The notes: generated by a model from the letters alone, not told the origin. A DNA stretch of 64,000 nucleotides from an uncultured Chitinophaga sp. (GCF_946479755.1 NZ_CAMLHC010000024.1:61261-125260), one strand, 5' to 3'; shown: positions 25,452 to 34,605, counted from the stretch's first letter. Translations and numbers: made by a program.

Positions 25452-26506
25452 GCCAGTATGCCGGCCAGCTTTTTTTCGTTCAGTATCACCACGGCCCCTT
25501 CTTTTATCTCTATCAGTTGTTCATCCCGGAAATCGCTCAGCGTTCGGATCAGCGACTCGGTGGCGGTACCGGCTATATTGGCCAGGTTCTCCCGGCTGAT
25601 GTTGATCACCAATGGAGTACCTTTGGGCGGGTTGTATTTTTTGAGCAGGTTCAGCAAAGCTTCGGCTACCTTTTTGCGCAGGGAGTTGTAGGCCAGCCCC
25701 AGAAGCTGCTGTTCTTTGTCGCTGACGTTTTTCGCGAGCATCTTAATGAGCTGGGTGGCCACTTCGTGGTTGTTGTTCAACAGTTCTTCGAAATCGGTGG
25801 CAGGGATCACGGCTATTTCACTGTCTTCCATGGCCACGGCTGTTTCTTTATACAGTGAGCCTTCCAGCAGGGCGTTATAACCAAGGAAATCACCTTCTGT
25901 ATAGATGTCCAGCACCAGTTCTTTACCCTGGTCGTTGGTCTTGCAGGTTTTTACCCTGCCTTTCTGTACAAAAAACAGGCGGGTGGGATGATTGCCTTCT
26001 GTATAGATGACTTGTTTTTTCCGGTATTTATCGATGTTACGGCCTTCGGCCAGCGCTTCGAGGGAAGCTTTGCCGGTGGCTTCGTACATCAGTTTGTTCA
26101 TGCCCTGCAGGTTGGGGGCGAATTCCTGCTTGCGGATAGCGGCTTTGCGCAGCCTGTTTTCCACAGTTTCCCACAGCTCGGTGCCGCTAAAAGGTTTGGT
26201 CAGGTAGTCATCTGCGCCCATGCTCATGCCTTTGCGGAAATCGGCCCGCTCTGTTTTGGCGGTCAGGAAGATGAAGGGGGTGTCCCTGACGGCTTCGTGT
26301 TGCTGCATCAGGTGCAGTACGCCAAAGCCATCGAGTACCGGCATCATAATATCACAGATGACGAGGTCGGGCTTATGTTCCAGCAGTTTTTCGAAGCCGG
26401 TCATTCCGTTTTCTGCGGTCAGTACCTGGTATCCGGCGATGGCCAGGATGTCGGCGGTGTTTTCCCTTAATTCTTCGTTGTCTTCTATCAACAGGATCGT
26501 TTTCAT
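25448..26506 (-). CDS. Response regulator with REC, cyclic-nucleotide-binding-like and CRP-type HTH domains
   Basis: A 352-residue fusion. The N-terminal receiver has phospho-acceptor Asp52 (LVICDIMMPVLDG) and the conserved lysine in ADDYLTKPF. Residues ~130-260 form a CRP/FNR-type cyclic-nucleotide-binding fold (IYTEGNHPTRLFFVQKGRVK, YTEGDFLGYNALLEG), and residues ~275-350 the CRP-type winged helix (INISRENLANIAGTATESLIRTLSDF). There are no FNR-type cysteines. It thus joins phosphorelay input with a possible small-molecule input. It lies 3 nt downstream of the histidine kinase gene, its obvious partner. Confidence 0.92.
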   Translation of the reverse strand: MKTILLIEDNEELRENTADILAIAGYQVLTAENGMTGFEKLLEHKPDLVICDIMMPVLDGFGVLHLMQQHEAVRDTPFIFLTAKTERADFRKGMSMGADDYLTKPFSGTELWETVENRLRKAAIRKQEFAPNLQGMNKLMYEATGKASLEALAEGRNIDKYRKKQVIYTEGNHPTRLFFVQKGRVKTCKTNDQGKELVLDIYTEGDFLGYNALLEGSLYKETAVAMEDSEIAVIPATDFEELLNNNHEVATQLIKMLAKNVSDKEQQLLGLAYNSLRKKVAEALLNLLKKYNPPKGTPLVINISRENLANIAGTATESLIRTLSDFRDEQLIEIKEGAVVILNEKKLAGILA

Positions 26507-26509
26507 ATG

Positions 26510-28102
26510 CTACGGAATATTTATAGGATCAGCAGGGAAAGTAATGGTGAACACGGTGCCTTTGCCCAGCTCACTGGCACAGGAAATAGCGCCGTTCATC
26601 AGCTCACTGTATTTCTGTACGATATGTAGTCCAAGGCCAGTGCCCTGGATATTGCTCACATTGGTGCCCCGGTAGAACCGCTCATAGAGATGTTGCTGGT
26701 CTTCCTGCGACATGCCGATGCCATAATCTTTGATCATCAGGGTGAACAGGTTGTCTTCCATGCGGGTGTACATCTCGATGGTGCTGTCGGGCGCGGAGAA
26801 TTTAATGGCGTTGCCCAGCAGGTTCATGGCGATATGCCGCAGCAGGGAGGTGTCCAGCCAGCAAACGTCGCCGCCGGTATGTTCATAGTGGATGGTTTGT
26901 TTTTCCCGGATGATGCCCTGCATTTCCTGTATAATGGTTTGGAAATACTCTTTGATCTGGAACATGGAGTACCGCGCCTGCAGCTTGCCTTCTTCGATTT
27001 TACCGACAGACAGAAAATCGTTGAGCGTATCTGTGAGAAAGCTGACGGCGTTGACGATGCGCTGGATATGTTTGTTGCGCACCGGCTGCTCGGCTTCGGC
27101 AGCGTAGTGTTTAACAAGGAATGCGGAAGAAAGGATGGTGCTGAGCGGGGTGCGGAACTCATGGGAGGCCATGGAGACAAAGCGGGACTTGAGGTCGCCC
27201 AGTTCTTTTTCCTTGCTGAGGGCGATGGTGAGTTCTTCTTTGGACGCTTCCAGGTCGGCCAGCGCTTTTACCAGCTGCTGGGTACGTTCTTCCACCATGC
27301 TCTCCAGCTCATTGTTCAGCCGCTCGATGCGCTCTTCTGCTTTTTTGCGTTCTGTGATATTGCTGATGTAGGCGATCACAAAGTGGCCTTCTTCGTTGGA
27401 ATAGTGGCTCAGGCTGATTTCCACCGGGAATTCGGAGCCATCGCGGCGTACGGCGAAGAGGTCCAGCCCGATGCCCATAGGCCGGCTCTGGGGAGAGGCG
27501 TTATACCGGTCGCGGTGACCGATATGTTTATGATGAAGGCGTCGCGGGATCAGTTTCTCCACTTTATGGCCGGTCAGCTCTTCCCGCCGGTAGTCGAACT
27601 GGGAGAGTGCGAAATCATTGATCAGAATAATGTCACCTTCCTGGTTGGTCACGATGATACCGATACTGGCATAGTTGAATAACGCGCCAAATCGCTGTAA
27701 CTCTTTGCTGAGCTGCAGTTTATAGCGGCGGTCGGACTGGCTGTCGGTGATCCGGAAGAAACAGTATTGCTCCTTTTTATGTTTGAGCACCATTTCCTCG
27801 TAAAGACCGGTATAGGTTTCTCCCTGGATATTTTTCCATTGTCTTTCCTGCAACAGTGGCTCTTCCTGGGAGAAGGCGCTGCCTTGTACTGCTTTGCCGG
27901 TGCCGAGCTGGTTCTGCTCCAGCAGCTGTTCCAGCGAAGGGAAATCGTCTGAGCCCAACATCCGGATGCCGGTTTCATTGATGTATTTCAATTTTCCGGA
28001 GCTCATCTCCCTGACGGCCACCAGACCCGGGGTACGCTCCATCACGGCGGCGAAAATGCTGAGCTGTAAATCGATGTCCAGATCGCTGACATGTAAATTC
28101 AT
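26510..28102 (-). CDS. PAS-domain sensor histidine kinase
   Basis: A 530-residue soluble kinase with no transmembrane segment. Two PAS regions occupy about 15-125 and 135-255 (second: NYASIGIIVTNQEGDIILINDFA, ending ISNITERKKAEERI), followed by a coiled coil (260-300), the HisKA box SMASHEFRTPLST with His314, and a HATPase domain with NLLGNAIKFS, DYGIGM and GTGLGLHIV. Lack of a membrane anchor suggests an internal signal such as redox state, gas or energy status. It is the upstream gene of a two-gene operon with the REC-CRP regulator. Confidence 0.92.
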   Translation of the reverse strand: MNLHVSDLDIDLQLSIFAAVMERTPGLVAVREMSSGKLKYINETGIRMLGSDDFPSLEQLLEQNQLGTGKAVQGSAFSQEEPLLQERQWKNIQGETYTGLYEEMVLKHKKEQYCFFRITDSQSDRRYKLQLSKELQRFGALFNYASIGIIVTNQEGDIILINDFALSQFDYRREELTGHKVEKLIPRRLHHKHIGHRDRYNASPQSRPMGIGLDLFAVRRDGSEFPVEISLSHYSNEEGHFVIAYISNITERKKAEERIERLNNELESMVEERTQQLVKALADLEASKEELTIALSKEKELGDLKSRFVSMASHEFRTPLSTILSSAFLVKHYAAEAEQPVRNKHIQRIVNAVSFLTDTLNDFLSVGKIEEGKLQARYSMFQIKEYFQTIIQEMQGIIREKQTIHYEHTGGDVCWLDTSLLRHIAMNLLGNAIKFSAPDSTIEMYTRMEDNLFTLMIKDYGIGMSQEDQQHLYERFYRGTNVSNIQGTGLGLHIVQKYSELMNGAISCASELGKGTVFTITFPADPINIP

Positions 28103-28265
28103 GATCGATGAGTCTTGTAATATAAAAACGCAATTGGCGGAAAGTTAAGGATTTATGCGCTTGCAGCAAAGCATATGACTATTGTCAGCCTTTATCCTGA
28201 CTGATCTCATAGGGTGGGAGTCCCTGTTATCGTAGTATTGTATCAGCATTTTAAAGCTAAAGGTT

Positions 28266-28658
28266 ATGCAGATCTATATTAGTGAAGAAGCCATTATTGC
28301 GGACATCCAGGACCGGTTCAGCCGCTTGTATCCGCGGCTTAAACTGGAATTTTTCCGCAAGCCACATGCGCCGGGAGCCTGCTCTCCGGAGAATGACAAA
28401 GTACCTGCCGGGATGCCGATCGAAAAAATCAGGATGCTGCACAGCTTCGGCTGGCTGGATGTAAGCCACTACCGTACGGCGGTAGCGGTGGAACACGATC
28501 TGAAATGTTTGTTCGGCCTTCATGCGCAGGTAGTGCACAAAGCCGGCCGGCTCTGGCTGCAGACCACCGGTACCGGCCACCTGACGCTGGAAGAACTCAA
28601 TGCCGGCGACGCGGAAAAAGCGGTCTTCCAACTGCCGGAGGAACCCGAAAACGAATAA
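28266..28658 (+). CDS. Hypothetical protein upstream of a universal stress protein
   Basis: A 130-residue soluble protein without a recognised domain. It begins MQIYISEEAIIADIQDRFSR and contains FFRKPHAPGACSP and LTLEELNAGDAEKAVFQLPE. There is no signal peptide or membrane segment. It lies 11 nt before the universal stress protein gene and diverges from the histidine kinase, so it likely belongs to the same stress response (inference from context). Confidence 0.65.
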   Translation: MQIYISEEAIIADIQDRFSRLYPRLKLEFFRKPHAPGACSPENDKVPAGMPIEKIRMLHSFGWLDVSHYRTAVAVEHDLKCLFGLHAQVVHKAGRLWLQTTGTGHLTLEELNAGDAEKAVFQLPEEPENE

Positions 28659-28669
28659 TCCACCCTATC

Positions 28670-29503
28670 ATGGAAAAAATACTATTTGTTACCGATGCGG
28701 TATGCATGAGCAAAAGTTGTCTTGACTTCGCCTGTTACCTGGGAAATCTCACCCATTCCCGGGTGACCGGCGTGTTCCTGGAAAACCAGGCGATGGAGCT
28801 GCGCTCGGTGGAAGACATCCGGGAAAAAGGCGTTACCGAAGCGGTGCCCGGCGCACCTATCGCGCAACAGAAGGAATTATACCGGGATGAAAATATCAGC
28901 CGCTTCAGCCGCCATTGCGAGTATAACGGTGTAGACTATACGGTTCACCAGCATACAGGCATGCCATTGAAAGCGGTGCTGAAAGAAAGCCGCTATGCCG
29001 ATCTGCTGGTGGTGGATGCGGCCACCTCTTTTTCCTGGCGGCCGGAGTCCACGCCCACAGCTTTTGTCAGAGAACTACTGGAAGAAGCGGAATGTCCGGT
29101 GATCATCGCTCCGGACAAGTTCGATGGTATCAACGAGCTCATTTTTACCTATAACGGCAGCAATGCCTGTATGTACGCCATGAGACAGTTTACCTACCTG
29201 CTGCCGCAGCTGTGCGGCCATAAAGCCACGGTGCTCTGCGTGGCGGCCAAAGGTCACCCCGCAAAAGAGGAAATGGAAAAACTGAACGAATGGCTGCACA
29301 CGCACTACCCGGAAGGCTCCCTGCTGGTGCTGGAAGACGATAACGTGCAGGCGCGGCTGTTAGAGTACCTGTACGAAAAAGAAAAAGTGATGATCGTGAT
29401 GGGCGCCTATGGCAGAAACATGTTGTCCAACCTGCTGGTGCCCAATCCGATGAAACCGGTGCTCCAGCTGGTCAATCAGCCTGTTTTCGTGGCGCACCAT
29501 TAG
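28670..29503 (+). CDS. Universal stress protein, UspA-like
   Basis: A 277-residue protein with two Usp-like halves. The first begins MEKILFVTDAVCMSKSCLDFACYLG, with DLLVVDAATSFSW and ECPVIIAPD near its end; the second spans ~145-277 (INELIFTYNGSNACMYAMRQF, ending NQPVFVAHH). The second half carries VMIVMGAYGRNMLSNLL, similar to the ATP-binding G-x2-G-x9-G(S/T) region, although the last residues are altered. The start was placed at ATG 28670. It follows the 130-residue gene by 11 nt and is divergent from the REC-CRP/kinase pair. Confidence 0.88.
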   Translation: MEKILFVTDAVCMSKSCLDFACYLGNLTHSRVTGVFLENQAMELRSVEDIREKGVTEAVPGAPIAQQKELYRDENISRFSRHCEYNGVDYTVHQHTGMPLKAVLKESRYADLLVVDAATSFSWRPESTPTAFVRELLEEAECPVIIAPDKFDGINELIFTYNGSNACMYAMRQFTYLLPQLCGHKATVLCVAAKGHPAKEEMEKLNEWLHTHYPEGSLLVLEDDNVQARLLEYLYEKEKVMIVMGAYGRNMLSNLLVPNPMKPVLQLVNQPVFVAHH

Positions 29504-29506
29504 CCG

Positions 29507-30928
29507 TTAGTGTACCGCCATTTCCGTTACCGTCTGCTGCCCTTCGGGCAGGATGTACAGGAAAAGGCTGACCAGCGCGAGAAACCCTATATTGACGCCG
29601 GTGGCGACCTGGTAAGCGTTCACATACACCGGCAGGGAAGGGGCGTCGCCCAGAAGACTGAAGAAAATGCCGCCCGTAACGCCGATGCCCAGCGCCACCG
29701 CTGTCTGCTGGAAAGTGGAGAACGTGCCGGATGCGGCGCCGGCAAAATGAACCGGGATGCTCTTTAAGGCCATCGTTAGCAGTGACGGCAATACAGACCC
29801 GCAACCGGTGCCATAGAAAAAGAGCGTAGCGAGCAGCACGCCCCTCGGCATGGCAGCAGCACGGAAGAAGATCAGGTGCATGACCAGCGACGCGATCATC
29901 ATCAGCACACCACCCTGCAACACCCGCTTGCCATAACGCTTCACCAGCGGAATAGATAACAGTGACGCCACTACGTAACCCACGCCCTGAAACACAAACA
30001 GAACGCCTGTTTCAGAAGAACTATATCCCAATCCGGTCTGCATGAAAATAGCGTTGACCAGGAAATAGGAATCCTGCACCATAAAATAAAACAGTACCGC
30101 GCAAAGCCCGATGTTAAAATCCTTATAGGAAAACAACCGGATGTTGATCAGCGGATTTTGCTGCGCCGCCAGTTTACGCTGCTGGTCATAACCAAACAGC
30201 AACAACGTTACCACGCCGCCGGCGAGCGACAATATACTCCACAAAGGCCAGCCCAACTCACGGCCACGGATCAACGGATATACCAGCGCAAAGAGCGCCA
30301 CAGTGAGCAGCGCCACGCCACTGATGTCGAAACGGCCTTCGCGGTGCCGCTCCGTGTCGGTAAGGTAACGGCCGGCCAGCGCCGCGGCCGCCAGTCCCAG
30401 CGGCAGGTTGATCAGGAACAGCAGCCGCCAGCCCTCCACGATCCAGTGAACATCCGGCAGCAGTCCCCCCAGGAACTGCCCGATCACCGACGCGGAACCG
30501 GCAATACTGCCGTAAACGCCCAGCGCCTTGATCCTTTCTTTATGCCCGGGGAACAGGATGTGTATGTAACTGATTCCCTGTGGTATCATGAAAGCCGCGC
30601 TGGTACCCTGGATAAAGCGTGCGGCATTCAGCTGCCAGGCCGTCTGCGCCAGGCCACACAACAGGGAGCTGAACGTAAATAGCAACATAGACACGATGAA
30701 CACCCGCTTCCGGCCGAAATGGTCGCCCAGGCGCCCGCCGGTGATCAGAAACGCGGCATAACCCAGCAGGTACAGCGCGATGATCAGCTGCATATCCGAT
30801 TCACTGCCCTGCACGCCCTGCCGGATGGAAGGCAGCGCCACATTCACTATAAAAATATCGATGACCGCCAGGAATACGGAAGTAGATACGATCAGCAACG
30901 ATAGCCATTTCAATTGTAGTCGGTTCAT
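29507..30928 (-). CDS. MFS efflux transporter, DHA2 (14-segment) family
   Basis: A 473-residue drug-efflux-type transporter. The N-terminal segment contains VFLAVIDIFIVNVALPSIR, a DHA2 hallmark; motif A appears as GGRLGDHFGRKRVF, and motif C-like QGTSAAFMIPQGISYI. About 14 hydrophobic segments are visible. The start was moved to ATG 30928, directly before NRLQLKW. It diverges from an HxlR-family regulator, an arrangement typical of a pump controlled by its neighbour. The substrate is unknown. Confidence 0.9.
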   Translation of the reverse strand: MNRLQLKWLSLLIVSTSVFLAVIDIFIVNVALPSIRQGVQGSESDMQLIIALYLLGYAAFLITGGRLGDHFGRKRVFIVSMLLFTFSSLLCGLAQTAWQLNAARFIQGTSAAFMIPQGISYIHILFPGHKERIKALGVYGSIAGSASVIGQFLGGLLPDVHWIVEGWRLLFLINLPLGLAAAALAGRYLTDTERHREGRFDISGVALLTVALFALVYPLIRGRELGWPLWSILSLAGGVVTLLLFGYDQQRKLAAQQNPLINIRLFSYKDFNIGLCAVLFYFMVQDSYFLVNAIFMQTGLGYSSSETGVLFVFQGVGYVVASLLSIPLVKRYGKRVLQGGVLMMIASLVMHLIFFRAAAMPRGVLLATLFFYGTGCGSVLPSLLTMALKSIPVHFAGAASGTFSTFQQTAVALGIGVTGGIFFSLLGDAPSLPVYVNAYQVATGVNIGFLALVSLFLYILPEGQQTVTEMAVH

Positions 30929-30957
30929 AATAGCCAATTTGTTAACTTTATTGCTGC

Positions 30958-30988
30958 CAAAGTTGCAGCCGGTAACGAATTGTAACAA
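30958..30988 (-). promoter_or_regulatory. Probable promoter of the MFS pump gene
   Basis: On the minus strand, TTG (complement of 30986-30988) is followed after 20 nt by CAACTTTG (complement of 30958-30965), one base off TAnnTTTG. It lies ~30 nt before ATG 30928 and inside the region shared with the divergent HxlR gene, where that regulator probably binds. Confidence 0.45.
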
Positions 30989-31012
30989 GTAGTTTAAAGA
31001 ATAATACCTGGT

Positions 31013-31402
31013 ATGAAAAAAAATACTATTGATGATATTCAGGCAGATACACAGTCTGAGAAAGATGTATGGGAGGAAGAAAATAACTGTGCCATGACAA
31101 AGGCGATGAAGGTGATCGGCGGAAAATGGAAGCTGCTGCTGCTGAATGCCATTCGCAAAGAATGCCCTATGCGCTTTGGAGAGCTACGCAAAAAAATGAA
31201 GGACATCACGCACGCTACGCTTACGCTGCAGCTGCGGGAACTGGAGCGCGACGGTATTATCGAAAGGAAAGTATATGCGGAAACGCCACCCCGCGTGGAG
31301 TATAAGCTCACGGCTATTGGTAAAAAACTGGTGCCCACCATCCAGGCCCTGTGCGACTGGGGTGACGAATATCATGCTTTACAAGGACCTCAAAGCTGCT
31401 AG
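31013..31402 (+). CDS. HxlR-family winged-helix transcriptional regulator
   Basis: A 129-residue DNA-binding protein. The HxlR signature is visible: CAMTKAMKVIGGKWKLLLL, then MRFGELRKKMKDITHATLTLQLRELERDGII, and a wing with ETPPRVEYKLTAIGKKL. Cys24 lies at the position of the conserved family cysteine that in some members senses aldehydes or oxidants. It diverges from the MFS gene and is followed without a gap by an ECF-type sigma factor gene. Confidence 0.92.
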   Translation: MKKNTIDDIQADTQSEKDVWEEENNCAMTKAMKVIGGKWKLLLLNAIRKECPMRFGELRKKMKDITHATLTLQLRELERDGIIERKVYAETPPRVEYKLTAIGKKLVPTIQALCDWGDEYHALQGPQSC

Positions 31403-32227
31403 ATGACAGGGTTTGAACAGTACAGGCCCAGGCTCTTTGCGGTGGCTTACAAAATGACCAAAAACGCCATGGACGCGGAAGATATACTACACGATGTGTT
31501 CCTGGCGTATTCCCGGCAGGATGCCACGGCGATCGTGCATCCGGAAAACTATCTCGTGAAAGCGGTGATGCATCGCTGCCTTTCCCTGCTGGAAGCCCGT
31601 AAAAAGACCGTCTATCCCGGCATAGACCTGCCCTCGCCGCTCTTCCGGGAGCGCTTTTCGTATATCCATGACAGCGATATCTCCTTTGCCCTGCTGATCC
31701 TGCTGCAGACGCTGAACCCGTGGGAGCGCGCCGTGTTTATCCTGCGGGAGACTTTCAGTTACGCTTACGAAGAAATGGCCGCCATACTCGGGTTGGAGCA
31801 GGACCACTGCCGGCAGCTGTTTCACCGCGCCAAAGAAAAAATTGCCGCCGGTAAGCTGCGGTACATCCCCGCCGGAGAACAACGTAGCGCCCTGTTCCTG
31901 GCTTTCGCGGAAGCCTGTTCCACCGGCGATACCGCCCGGCTCATGAGCTGCCTGAAAGAAGAGATCACCATCTATTCAGACGGTGGCGGCAAAGTGTCCG
32001 CTGCCAGGGTGCCGCTGCTGGGCCGCACGGCTGCCGCGGCTTTCCTGCTGGGCATCTACGCCAAACAAGGCGCGCAGCTCACTTTTGAGGTGACGGAGGT
32101 CAACGGGGAAACAGGTGTCATCTTCCACGATGGCGCCGGCGCCGTGGATACCGTCATGATCCTGTCTATGGACACAGACGGCATCCATACGGTGTATTTT
32201 GTCCGCAACCCGGACAAACTCCGTTAA
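31403..32227 (+). CDS. ECF-type RNA polymerase sigma factor with C-terminal SnoaL-like domain (ECF41-like)
   Basis: A 274-residue sigma factor. Sigma region 2 is at ~1-70 (RLFAVAYKMTKNAMDAEDILHDVFLAY), region 4 at ~105-160 (NPWERAVFILRETFSYAYEEMAAILGLEQDHCRQLFHRA). The C-terminal ~110 residues form a SnoaL-like fold with YSDGGGKVSAARVPLLGR, matching the DGGGK segment typical of ECF41 factors, whose extension replaces an anti-sigma factor. The ATG follows the HxlR stop directly, so the two are co-transcribed. The target genes are unknown. Confidence 0.9.
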   Translation: MTGFEQYRPRLFAVAYKMTKNAMDAEDILHDVFLAYSRQDATAIVHPENYLVKAVMHRCLSLLEARKKTVYPGIDLPSPLFRERFSYIHDSDISFALLILLQTLNPWERAVFILRETFSYAYEEMAAILGLEQDHCRQLFHRAKEKIAAGKLRYIPAGEQRSALFLAFAEACSTGDTARLMSCLKEEITIYSDGGGKVSAARVPLLGRTAAAAFLLGIYAKQGAQLTFEVTEVNGETGVIFHDGAGAVDTVMILSMDTDGIHTVYFVRNPDKLR

Positions 32228-32844
32228 ACGCCAAAGGACTGCCGGATAAACTGCTCATTGGCCGGCGGCGCAGGCCGCCACCGGAAACCGTTCGTGAAGC
32301 CGGTGACGATTAGTATCGCCGCCAGCAAACCAGCCAGTGCGATGGCCCGCGACCAGCGCAACGAACCTGTTTTGTGGTAGTGGACAGCGGCAATATGCAG
32401 CGCAACAGCCGACACGGCCAGCAGGTAATACGGAATGAAAAAGAAAGTGACCGGGTAGATATTCAGTCCCGCTGCCGCAAAATAGAAGTTAGTGTCCAGT
32501 CCCAGCGAACGGCCATACAGGACGGCGCCTACGTGGACCAACAAAAAGAAGGAAAGATATAACCCGGACCAGACCTGTATTTTCTCCGCCACCGTGCTGC
32601 GCTTTCGTTTAAACACCATCAGCAACCCGGTTATGATCTGAAACACTACCGCCGCCAGCAAAACGGCTTCCATTACCGGATGCCGGTACACGGCGCGCAA
32701 CGTGTGCATCACCGCGATGTGCGCCGCTGGCCCGATAAGAGAAGCCAGCTGGTTAAAAAGATGTATCCCGATAAAGACGGATAGGGTAAGGCCTGACCAG
32801 TAGTGACCTGTTTGCGTGTAAGCGGACATGCTGCTTTTTGTCAT
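32224..32844 (-). CDS. Hypothetical multi-pass membrane protein with conserved-looking histidines
   Basis: A 206-residue protein with five or six hydrophobic helices. Histidines lie inside or next to several of them (SVFIGIHLFNQLAS, AVMHTLRAVYRHPVMEAV, FFLLVHVGAVLYG, AVALHIAAVHYHKTG), a pattern also seen in diheme cytochrome b subunits such as those of succinate dehydrogenase, so heme binding is possible. No partner enzyme is nearby. The end overlaps the convergent sigma factor gene by 4 nt. Confidence 0.65.
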   Translation of the reverse strand: MTKSSMSAYTQTGHYWSGLTLSVFIGIHLFNQLASLIGPAAHIAVMHTLRAVYRHPVMEAVLLAAVVFQIITGLLMVFKRKRSTVAEKIQVWSGLYLSFFLLVHVGAVLYGRSLGLDTNFYFAAAGLNIYPVTFFFIPYYLLAVSAVALHIAAVHYHKTGSLRWSRAIALAGLLAAILIVTGFTNGFRWRPAPPANEQFIRQSFGV

Positions 32845-33052
32845 AAAAAATCCATTTCAACAGGGACAGCCGGCAGGGACTTTTTGTGACAGGGAGTCCA
32901 AAAAAAATTTAATTATCCCCCGAAGGGAAAAAACAAATTGCCTAAACTGACTACCATCAGCATTTGTTATGAGATGTGTCATTATGGCCGCTGGTCCGGC
33001 ACACTGCTGTTACATGCAATGTGGATGGGAAAACAAAGAGGCCGCGTATTGG

Positions 33053-33484
33053 TCATGTGAGCAGGGTAGTGGGCGTATGCCTGTTTTCGACGGGCGGCTC
33101 ATCCTGCGGCAGTTGCTTTTTTATCTTTTCTTTCAGCGCATCTACCCGCTGTTGCAGGTCACGGAAATCTTTTTCCACGGATGATTTATAGGTCTCCCAT
33201 TTATCCTCCACCACCGCGGCTTCTTCTTTTACTTTTTGCCGTAGCCTGGTTTCCCGTTTTCGGATGATGGCTTTTTCTTTCCGGTACAGTATGACCGCTT
33301 CTTTCTGAAGGTGTGCGGCGTCGTTTTCCATTTGTTCCTGTATCCTGTCGAGAGAGTCGAGGCCGGCACGCGTGTTTTCCTTAAGCTGCCGGACAGCCGC
33401 AGCGACCTTGCTTTCCTGCTGCGCCTGCAAGGGGCCGCAAATCCATAAAAAAGGTAACAGTACAAACAACTGTGAAAATCTCAT
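33053..33484 (-). CDS. Hypothetical secreted coiled-coil protein
   Basis: A 143-residue protein with a signal peptide ending PLQAQ, followed by a long highly charged helical segment (LQKEAVILYRKEKAIIRKRE, FRDLQQRVDALKEKIKK). It is probably a periplasmic coiled coil. There is no recognised family. It is a single gene; about 190 bases with only a hairpin separate it from the AraC gene. Confidence 0.6.
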   Translation of the reverse strand: MRFSQLFVLLPFLWICGPLQAQQESKVAAAVRQLKENTRAGLDSLDRIQEQMENDAAHLQKEAVILYRKEKAIIRKRETRLRQKVKEEAAVVEDKWETYKSSVEKDFRDLQQRVDALKEKIKKQLPQDEPPVENRHTPTTLLT

Positions 33485-33633
33485 GGGGCTACTATTTGTG
33501 GGTGAAGAAAAACCGTTGTAAGGAATTAACAGGTGATGGCGGCGGAATGTTATAATTGCAGAGGCAGATTACAGTTGATTTAAATCGGTCCGGATGCTGA
33601 CCGCGTTCGTTTTTCTTCCGTAATGGTGGCAGC

Positions 33634-33662
33634 GTGCCGCCTTTTAAAGGGCGGCACTTTAT
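33634..33662. terminator. GC-rich hairpin downstream of the AraC gene
   Basis: GTGCCGCC (33634-33641) pairs perfectly with GGCGGCAC (33650-33657) around an 8-nt loop. It lies just after the stop of the minus-strand AraC gene. The T-rich stretch (TTTATTTC) is on the plus-strand side, so it is not a textbook terminator for that gene. Confidence 0.5.
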
Positions 33663-33671
33663 TTCAGCGTA

Positions 33672-34565
33672 TCACTGTTGCCCGGTTTTTTCCACATGCT
33701 GGAAGTAGCTGTTGAGATATTCGCTGGGCGACTTGCCGGTAACGGATTTAAACACGCGGTTGAAATTGGTGATGCTGTTAAACCCGCTGGTATAGGCTAC
33801 GGTAGCAATATTATCATAATTGCCGTCCGTCAGTTTTTTGCAGGCTTCGTTGATGCGTACTTCGTTGAGGAACGAAACGAAAGTATGCAGCGTATGTTTT
33901 TTGAAGAAGCGGCAGAAAGCGTGCGGTGTCATGTGTACCTGGCTGGCCGCGTCTTCCAGGGTGATGGGATGCTCGTAGTTGTGCATGATGTAGTTGTAGA
34001 TATTCCCGATGCGGATGCCGTCATGGTCGCTGACGGTGACCTTTTTATTAACGGCAGCCAGCGGGCTAATATCCGGGCATCCCGACAGGAGGCGGAGCAG
34101 TTCCACGAAGTGCATCAGCTGCTCGGGCCCGTTGCTGTTGGCGATGCGGAGCATCTGTGCGGAGATGTCGGGTGTTTGCAGGGCGGGGACTTTAAACCCG
34201 CATTGCTGCTGTTGCACGAAGTTTTTCAGCGGTTTCATCTCCGGCAGGTTGAACAGGGCAGACAGGTTGCCGTCTGGGTTAAAGAAGATGACCAGCGCCA
34301 TGATCTTTTTGCGGCTTCTGGGTGCAAAATAAGACGGGTCGCTTTTAAAGATATGCGGTTGGTTGGCCCCCAGCCAGAAGATGTCGCTGGGGCGGAAAGC
34401 ATGCATATTGTTATCGGCAACGAGGGTGCCCTCACCCTGCTGTACCCAGGTAAGCTGCACCTCCTGGTGCCGGTGCAGGTGCGGGTAAAAGTAGGGCAGC
34501 ACGTCTCTTTGTACGATGATGGTTTTATCGAGGGGTACAGGTACGGTAAACTGTAAGACTTTCAT
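33672..34565 (-). CDS. AraC-family transcriptional regulator, probable activator of the hydroxyproline operon
   Basis: A 297-residue regulator. The N-terminal ~110 residues form a cupin sensor (PYFYPHLHRHQEVQLTWVQQGEGTLVADN). The C-terminal ~100 residues carry two AraC helix-turn-helix motifs (ITLEDAASQVHMTPHAFCRFFKK, and NIATVAYTSGFNSITNFNRVFKSVTGKSPSEYL). It diverges from the hydroxyproline operon across ~200 bp that contain repeated AACTGGTTAA sites, so local control of that operon is likely. Confidence 0.9.
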   Translation of the reverse strand: MKVLQFTVPVPLDKTIIVQRDVLPYFYPHLHRHQEVQLTWVQQGEGTLVADNNMHAFRPSDIFWLGANQPHIFKSDPSYFAPRSRKKIMALVIFFNPDGNLSALFNLPEMKPLKNFVQQQQCGFKVPALQTPDISAQMLRIANSNGPEQLMHFVELLRLLSGCPDISPLAAVNKKVTVSDHDGIRIGNIYNYIMHNYEHPITLEDAASQVHMTPHAFCRFFKKHTLHTFVSFLNEVRINEACKKLTDGNYDNIATVAYTSGFNSITNFNRVFKSVTGKSPSEYLNSYFQHVEKTGQQ

Positions 34566-34605
34566 AACATTGCCGGGTTGATGTTGATTGGGACCAATAT
34601 TACGA

